NCBI GenBank assembly: GCA_025267735.1 | Contig: CM046311.1 | Span: forward strand, 26,201,329 to 26,265,328 | Length of the DNA stretch: 64,000 nucleotides | Origin: Mactra quadrangularis | Taxonomy: Eukaryota; Mollusca; Bivalvia; Venerida; Mactridae | Direction of reading: 5' to 3' | In this document: piece after piece, positions 52,001 through 61,000 of the stretch | Layout: each line of letters opens with the position of its first letter | Position numbering within the stretch: the first letter of the stretch is position 1 | Program-made: the position numbers and the translations under genes | The notes under the pieces: model-generated | Told to the model about the DNA's origin: nothing | The model's input: only the letters and a program-made list of their open reading frames with translations | Database searches by the model: none

Positions 52001-55000
52001 TAATACACAGAATGCTACAAAATCATCATCATTATAAGAACAACTCTCTAGTCCAATCATTAAATGAGCTAACTCTGGCATGGCTGTAGGTCCTAGACTT
52101 ACATCTGATAAATCTGCTTCTTCCTAAAGTTTTACATAAAAGTAAGATTAATTAAGAAATAACTTACAGTTGTCTATATTTTGTTGTCTAATAAAATATA
52201 GGCACGAGTTGTGATGCGCGTATGATTAAATCACGAGGGCTTTAGCACGAGTGATTTAATAAGCGCATCAAACGAGTGCCTATATTTTATTAGACAACAA
52301 AATATAGACAACTGTAAGTTATTTCGATTCTAACATCGTAAAATACATCCGTAGAAAAGATATATTTATAGAACTATTTTTAACTGTCAGAAACGTCATG
52401 CTGTTGAAATCCACCCCAGTGCAAAGGCCGAAAATAGCATTTTTTTACACAATTCTCACGGATAGGTGTTTCTTATTCCGAACAAAAAATATTAAAATCT
52501 TAATTATAGAATAGAAACCAAATTGTAAAAGTCAACCCATATAAACTCGGGCGCCATTTTCGGCTTTGCGCATTTAACGTGGGGAGTAAAATTTCAACAG
52601 CCGTCACGAGCTATACTTTGTTGAATAATAAAGCATAGATGACGTCACATTAAATAAAGAGTGAAAACGCAAGTGCCTATGTTAGAATTTATAATAAAGA
52701 GGTAATGCAAACCACAAAGCTCTGGTGGTCAAACTCATCTGAGCTAGGTGCCAGGTCTGTGGCACAGTATGCATGATTTTAAATATAGTGATGCAGGTTT
52801 GAGTTTCATTTCAGCTAGTTATACACTTCCATGATAAATCCAGCTAGTTAAACACTTCCGTGATTAATCCAGCTGGTTATACACTTTGGTGATAAATCCA
52901 GCTGGTTATACACTTTGGTGATAAATCCAGCTGATTATACACTTTGGTGATTAATCCAGCTGGTTATACACTTTGGTGATAAATCCAGCTGGTTATACAC
53001 TTCCATGATTAATCCAGCTGGTTATACACTTTGGTGATAAATCCAGCTGGTTATACACTTCCGAGATTAATTCAGCTGGTTATACACTTTGGTGATTAAT
53101 CCAGCTGGTTATACACTTCCGTGATTAATCCAGCTGGTTATACACTTTGGTGATTAATCCAGCTGATTATACACTTCCATGATTAATCTAGCTGGTTAAA
53201 CACTTCTGTGATTAATCCAGCTGGTTATACACTTCCTTGATAAATCCAGCTGGTTATTCACTTTGGTGATTAATCCAGCTGGTTATACACTTCCATGATT
53301 AATCCAGCTGGTTATACACTTTGGTGATTAATCCAGCTGGTTATACACTTCCATGATAAATCCAGCTGGTTATACACTTTGGTGATTAATCCAGCTGGTT
53401 ATACACTTCCATGATAAATCCAGCTAGTTAAACACTTCCGAGATTAATCCAGCTGGTTATACACTTCCATGATTAATCTAGCTGGTTACACACTTCCGTG
53501 ATTAATCCAGCTGGTTATACACTTTGGTGATTAATCCAGCTGGTTATACACTTCCATGATTAATCTAGCTGGTTATACACTTCTGTGATTAATCCAGCTG
53601 GTTATACACTTCCTTGATAAATCCAGCTGGTTATTCACTTTGGTGATTAATCCAGCTGGTTATACACTTCCATGATAAATCCAGCTGGTTATACACTTTG
53701 GTGATTAATCCAGCTGGTTATACACTTCCATGATAAATCCAGCTAGTTAAACACTTCCGAGATTAATCCAGCTGGTTATACACTTCCATGATTAATCTAG
53801 CTGGTTACACACTTCCGTGATTAATCCAGCTGGTTATACACTTTGGTGATTAATCCAGCTGGTTATACACTTCCATGATTAATCTAGCTGGTTAAACACT
53901 TCTGTGATTAATCCAGCTGGTTATACACTTCCTTGATAAATCCAGCTGGTTATTCACTTTGGTGATTAATCCAGCTGGTTATACACTTCCATGATTAATC
54001 CAGCTGGTTATACACTTTGGTGATTAATCCAGCTGGTTATACACTTCCATGATAAATCCAGCTAGTTAAACACTTCCGAGATTAATCCAGCTGGTTATAC
54101 ACTTCCATGATTAATCTAGCTGGTTACACACTTCCGTGATTAATCTAGCTGGTGATACACTTCCATGATTAATTTAGCTGGTTATACACTTTCTTGATTA
54201 ATTTAGCTAGTTGTACACTTCCGTGATTAATCCAGCTGGTAATACACTTTCATGATTAATCTAGCTGGTTGTACACTTCCGTGATTAATCTAGCTGGTTG
54301 TACACTTCCGTGATTAATTTAGCTGGTTATACACTTTCTTGATTAATCCAGCTGGTGATACACTTTTGGTGATGTCAAAGAACAATTAAAAACATTGCCC
54401 CAAGCAACATGTGCTCAGGTGAGCTAACCTTACCAAAATCAAAACAATATTCTCTAGTTTGCACATTACATTACTAACACAGAAGAAAACTAACAGTCAA
54501 TTTATTGGAAAATAAGTAAATTTTCTTAGAAGAAACAAAACTGTGTTATGGAATTAAACCCACAAATATAGAGAACAACCTCTACAGTAATATTGTCTAA
54601 GATTTAGGCCTTACCTTAACTAGTCCCCCAGTGTATTGAGCTATAGAGTTATCTGGTGTTTTAGATGGATCTATGACAACACCACTCTCCTTCCATATAG
54701 GTGTTTTATTATCTATAAAATATTTGTTAACTAAATCCACCAGATATTCATGATCCATACCAACACCTGCTACAACCATTCTCTTTGGATCATGAAAACT
54801 GTTCATATATGTATATAAGGTTTTAGCATCTATTATGTTTATATTTTCTTCTGGACAAATCTTGGGAAGTCCTAATGTATTGTTTCTGTAGCCAGCCTGA
54901 AAAAAAGAGATCATAATCAAAATTAATCCTATGTTTTCAGAACACAATGACCAAGACTTTTATAGGAATTAATCTTCTTCAAAACCCAGCACATGAGCAC

Positions 55001-58000
55001 AGCAAGTGTCACTTGATAGGGCAGCTGTTTTAAATGAAACTCATAAAATAATGTTGAAAAAGGGAATTATCAAGTCCAGGTACATTCATTGTTTTAAAAG
55101 TAGATGAAACCCATTAAAACATAGCTTTGACCAAGATGGATAATACTGTTCAAACTAACTTTAAATCTAAAATTTATTTTAGATTCCTTTAGTATAACTA
55201 CACTATATTTTTCATTGCTTAATTTACAATAGACTGCATGGTACAAATATGAACTAGAATTAACTTACAGCAAACACCATCTCTGTTACTAACATTGTAG
55301 GATCTGGATTCATTTGTAAAGCTTGTAACTCAAAACCTACAGTTTGTCTGGCTTCTTCAAGCTGTAAAAGATATAATGTTATATCAATATAATAATACAA
55401 AAGTCAATGTACTAATTAAGGGTTAAATACTTTATGCAGTAAGTTGTATCAGAATTCATTGAATTGTTAACTATTTTTATTGGTTTTAAAGCAGTGCCAC
55501 ACACTATTATGGTCATTTTACAGATGCCAGAGCGTCTAACATTGCTTTCCTGGACCATTGTCCACGTAAGAGTGAGACTGGCCCAGGTGGATTTGAATCC
55601 GTACTCTGTTCAAGAAACGGGATTTAAAAACCAGATGTGTTTTTTGTTTGTTTTTGTTGGGTTTGTATGAGCATATAACGGCGGTCAGTCAATCTACTCA
55701 CTCCTCCTGGAAAGGCTAAATCTCTGGATTTAGCTGTTAACCAACTACTAAGCGCATACTTTCGCCAGTTACTGACAACTGCCCTACATAATTAACAAGA
55801 GCAGTCCACGGACAGCGCACTCGACTATTCGGGGTATTCGTGTAAACGACAGCAACAACCAACCAAAACTCATGCTGGAGTTATGCAACTTGGTATTTGA
55901 CCTTCATTCCTAACCTTGTTGACATGTGTGAATTTCAAGTAAATCCCTTCAGTAGATTCAAAAATAAAAAGTTGTACCAAAAAACTTAACCAAAAAAAAG
56001 TCTAAGTATTAGCAGACCATAATCCAGTCAAAATTCATGCCAGAGTTATGCAACTTGGTATTTGACATCACTTAGTAACCCCGTAGACAAGTGTGAAGTT
56101 TCAAAAGAATCCCTTCAGTAGTTGCAAAGATAAAATATTGCACCTAAAAACTTAACAAAGAAATTTCTAAGTATAAAAGGGCCATAATTTAGTCCAAATT
56201 CATCCTAGAGTTATGTAACTTGGTATTTGACCTCTAATGGTAACCCCGTAGACATGTGTGAAGTTTCAAGTGAATCCCTTCAGTAGTTGCAAAGACAAAT
56301 TGTTGCATCTAAAAACTTAACCAAGAAATTTCTAAGTATATAAGGGTCATAATTCAGTCTAAATTCATCCAAGAGTTATGTAACTTGGTATTTGAACTCC
56401 AATGGTTACCCCGTAAACACAAATAAAGTTTTAAGTGAATCCCTCCAGTACTTGCAAAGATATAAAAGAAACAAAAATGTTGCACCTAAAAACTTAACCA
56501 AGAAGTGTTATGCCGTCGCCGACGCACAGCTGAGTAGGATAGCCCCACTATTTTTTTAATAGTCAAGCTAAAAATCATTGGTAGGAGGGAGAATGGCCGT
56601 AGAAATAATTTCATGACCAAGCTCCACGAAAGTATTCCCCACCCGGGAATCGAACCATCTACATCAATCTGTAGACTTGCGTTCTACCAACTGAGCTAGC
56701 CAGGCGGATAAAACCAGATGTGTACCAACTGCACTATGTACCTGCATTGTTAAATCAATGCAATAATTAAACAAGTCAAGTAACTAATTAAGAGTTAATT
56801 TCATAGTTTGTAATATAAGATTGTACCTGCATTCATTGCTTGGTAAATAGAAATAATAGCACAGTTGTAGGAAACTCCATTAGGGATTGAAAGGTTGCAG
56901 GTTTGAACCAAATAAGGGTTGTTTGTTTGGGTTTTACGGCGCACCAACACAAAAAGGTCATATCGCGCCGAATGCAATCAATGATACTATTAATTCAAAC
57001 GATATTATTTATGTAAAGCTCTATATCTTATTATATACATTTATTTCCTTCAAAAAGTTAAGTATCGCATATGATGGTACAGACACCAAATAAGGGGATT
57101 TGATTTCCCTTGAGCAGAAAACTTACAAGAAATTGCTTCACTTGCATGTAAGCAGAGTAAAAGACTCAAAAGGAAGATTGATAGATAAATACCAGTAGCC
57201 CAATAACCAGGGGTAAATGTGCATCAGTGTAAAATACTAATACTTTTTGTGTTACATATTAGAGCCAAACGAGCCAGACCTTTCATATACTTGTTATTCC
57301 TGGAAATTACCCATTTTTAGTAGCCATAAAAATAGCTTCATATAAAGAGAATTAAATTTTTAAACATAAGTAAACAAGAGCAGCCCAAGGACAGCGCGCT
57401 TGACTTTTCGGGTGTTTTGTTCATCGCAAGGCTTATCTTTAAACAAAAATGATTTCAAGACGGGACTTAATTTGTTAAAAGAAAATAATCAGCCAAACAA
57501 TAATTACCAATAATTCCATAGTAACGTCCCTTCAAAGTTAAGTAGACATAGTATCAATGAATGTGCATACCTACTTTTATTTAAAATTCTTTTTAAGGAA
57601 CTATTAATATTTCAATTTAAACAAATTTCATCATTTAAGTAAAGGGGAATAACTCCAAAAAATAATCAAGATTTATGTCCCTTTGTAGTCGTGTAGATGT
57701 AGTAATGATGAATAAGCATACTAACTGTCATTCAAAATTTCTTGGTTAGTATTGAAAATATTTCAGTTTAAAGTACTTTAACCCTAATTTAAAAGTTGAA
57801 AAGGGGCACAACTCCAAACATAATTCATCAAGAGTTACATCCCTTTCTAGTCGAGTAGATGTAGTTCTGATGAAAAAGCATACTGACTTTCTATCAAACA
57901 AAATATATTCAGTTTGAGCAAACTTTAATCTTAAATATTAAAGTATAAAGGGAAATAACTCGGAAAGTAATTCATCCAGAGTTATGTCCCTTTATAGTAC

Positions 58001-61000
58001 GATAGATGAAGAACTGATGAAAAAGCATTCCAACTTTCATTCAAATATATTGAAAGTACTAAAAACATCCCATTAGAACAAATTTTAATCTTAAATGTTC
58101 AAGTATAAAGGGGCATAACTCAAAAAATAATTCATCCACAGTTACCTTCCTTTAAAGTTGTGTAGATATAGTAACGATAATTAAGTATACAAACTTTAAG
58201 TCAAATATCTTATTAAGTTTTAAAGATATTCCATATATGAACAATTTTAACCTTATAATTTGCCATTTTTTTAAGTATGAAAGGGCAATTACTCCAAAAA
58301 TAATTCATACACAGTTACGTCCCTTCATAGTTGTGTAGATATCGTACCGACAAATAAGTATACAAACTTAAAGTCAAATATCTTGATCAGTATTGAAGAT
58401 ATCTAACATAGGAAAAACTTTAACCTCATATTTTGCAATTTATCAGTATATAAGGGCAATAACTCAAAAAAATAATTAATCCAGAGTTATCCCCTTTCAC
58501 AGTATAGTTAATATAGTCCCACTAAATAAGTATACCAACTTTCAATAAAATAACTTGGATAGTGTTGAAAATATAAGAGTTTAAAAAAAAACTTTAACCT
58601 GAAAACCAACGCCAACGCCAACGCAAAAGTGATAGCAATAGCTCTCATTTTCTTCGAAAAGTCAAGCTAAAAATGTGTAAACTATAAGAATAAATACCTC
58701 GTTATCATCAATGATAGGTCTATATACAGCATCAGATAATACATTCATAGCTATATCTAGACCATCAGTCTGTGCTGACATAGCATATATCATAGTATCC
58801 CTAGAAATAGAAATATTATATCATGTCCAATGTTATTCCAAAGGGAATATACTAGAATTTTATAAAAATGAGAAACTATAGTTTTCGATACATTTCGGGC
58901 TAAGCCTTTATCAAATAGTCTTTTCATTTTTATAAGCATTTCACACACTAAGTTCATGAAAAATTCTTGATAAAGGTTTCAGCCAAAAAACAAAAAATAT
59001 TCATTATAATGACTGCCGATAAAGACGTCCCTAAGGATGTTGTTGAGAACTTTGAGAAATGTGCAAAAATTGTGGTCAATAAGTTTTTAAGTTCTTTCAA
59101 ACCACTGAACCACCAACCTATATTGAATATTGATGACCTATCTATGACAGGTTAGTAAAATAGAATAATTCTGGAGTTATTAAAATACAAAAAAAACAAC
59201 AGAAACATTAAGTTTTCTCATTTTATTCTACATTAAAAACAAGAGCTCCGCTGGGCGGGGCATTATACGCCCGTGTGCAGTCCATGCTGTTCTATCTCAT
59301 ATGAAGTCCCTGTGACCTTGACCAATGACCCAGGAATAGGTCCTTAACTGGAGGGATATCCAAAGCAAAGATTTTGAGAACTTAGGTACAGCCATGGTTG
59401 AGTAATCACTGGCAAAAAGTTTTCCCCACACAAACTTCCAGTAGTGATTTTTCTAAAGCAGAATAGCAGGGCGCTGCGCCCTGCCCTTTTTTAGCCCCGC
59501 CCTGCTGCCCTAAAAGTCCCGCCCTGCGAGTGTCAAAGCGCCCTGTTGCCCTTTAATTTCCTTAAAAAATATTTTCATAATTGTCAATCATCGGTAAATT
59601 CACACGTCAATTGTATAATCTTTATCAATCTGTAATTAAATGACACGCCTACTGTGAAAGGGCAGTGTCAAAAATCAATAAGGTGGTTGTTAGGGTATGC
59701 CTGTAACACGCTTGACAACGTCAATATACATATATACAGTCAGGTACATATACGCGTCAAGGATTAAATTGACACTGATGACCAAACCATGCTGTTCAAT
59801 TAGCAGGGTTTTTGTTATTTATAGTGGACGAATGTGATGTAAATTGCAATTTACTAGGGCCTGTTATGATATACAAAACAATTGTCCCCCGCAGGATGTA
59901 TAAAAAATACAGAAACGAGAATTTGCTATCCGTTACATTTTTTGGGGTGCAGAACGATTTGATACTGACGATGTTTTGTATTGATCGTTTTTCACTCGTC
60001 AAACAAGACATATTAGTTTTTTCTGGTACGAAGTAGCTCAAGAAAAGTTTTCATTATAATTATTTACATAAATATTTACATTTGATGCTTTCTTTAGCTG
60101 AATAGACTAATCAATTTTATAGAAAATCGTATATCAGCAAATCGTTTTGCACCCCAATATTTTGCAGAAAAACAAAAAGTTAAAGTGCAAATTAAATGAT
60201 TTAAGCAATGGCTTCCTCTATTTATGGAGAATAATGCACTCCCTAATTTATTAGAGGATTATGTGCAGGTGCTGACAAATTTAAAGTTTAATTACATTTG
60301 ATGCTTTCTTTATCTGATTGAACGATTTTATAGAAAATCGTATATTAGCAAATCGTTTTGCACCCCAATATTTTGCAGAAAAAAACGAACACAAAATAAA
60401 AAGCAAATTTATTGATTTCAGCAATAGCTCCTTCTTCTTCTAAGAGAATACTGCACTGACCCTCATTACTTTGAGGATTATGTGCTGGTGCTTGCAATTG
60501 AAATTTGGGTAAAAACAAAAAAACCCAATAGATTCACTAATCACTTATTAACAGTGATAAACTAGATAAATATATACCAGTCAACTGTCGCTTGGTGTAC
60601 AGCAGCTGACAACTTGTTCCACTGAATTATTGTGCTTGGAAAGGAAGAATATTTGGACATGCTTATATGTTAAAATGAATGGAGATGGCTGCTGTACACA
60701 GTCTAGTCTTGTTTTTTATGTGTTGGGTATGAATAAGGCAGGGCCAGGGTGTATACCAATAACATTATAGACAATTTTATAGAATATTATAAGTCTGGTT
60801 CTTGTTTTTCTACAGTAGTTTCTAGAGGTGGCCACTTAAAGTTAGAGATCATGGTAGAGACGGAGCTTGTATAGTGAAAACGATTTGTTTCAAATCTTGC
60901 CACCCTTTTTGGACTTTTAAATAGCTAAAGATTTGACACAAAAGTATGTTTTAAAACTATGCTAAGTAAATTTGTACATGAGTACATGATTATATAAAAG

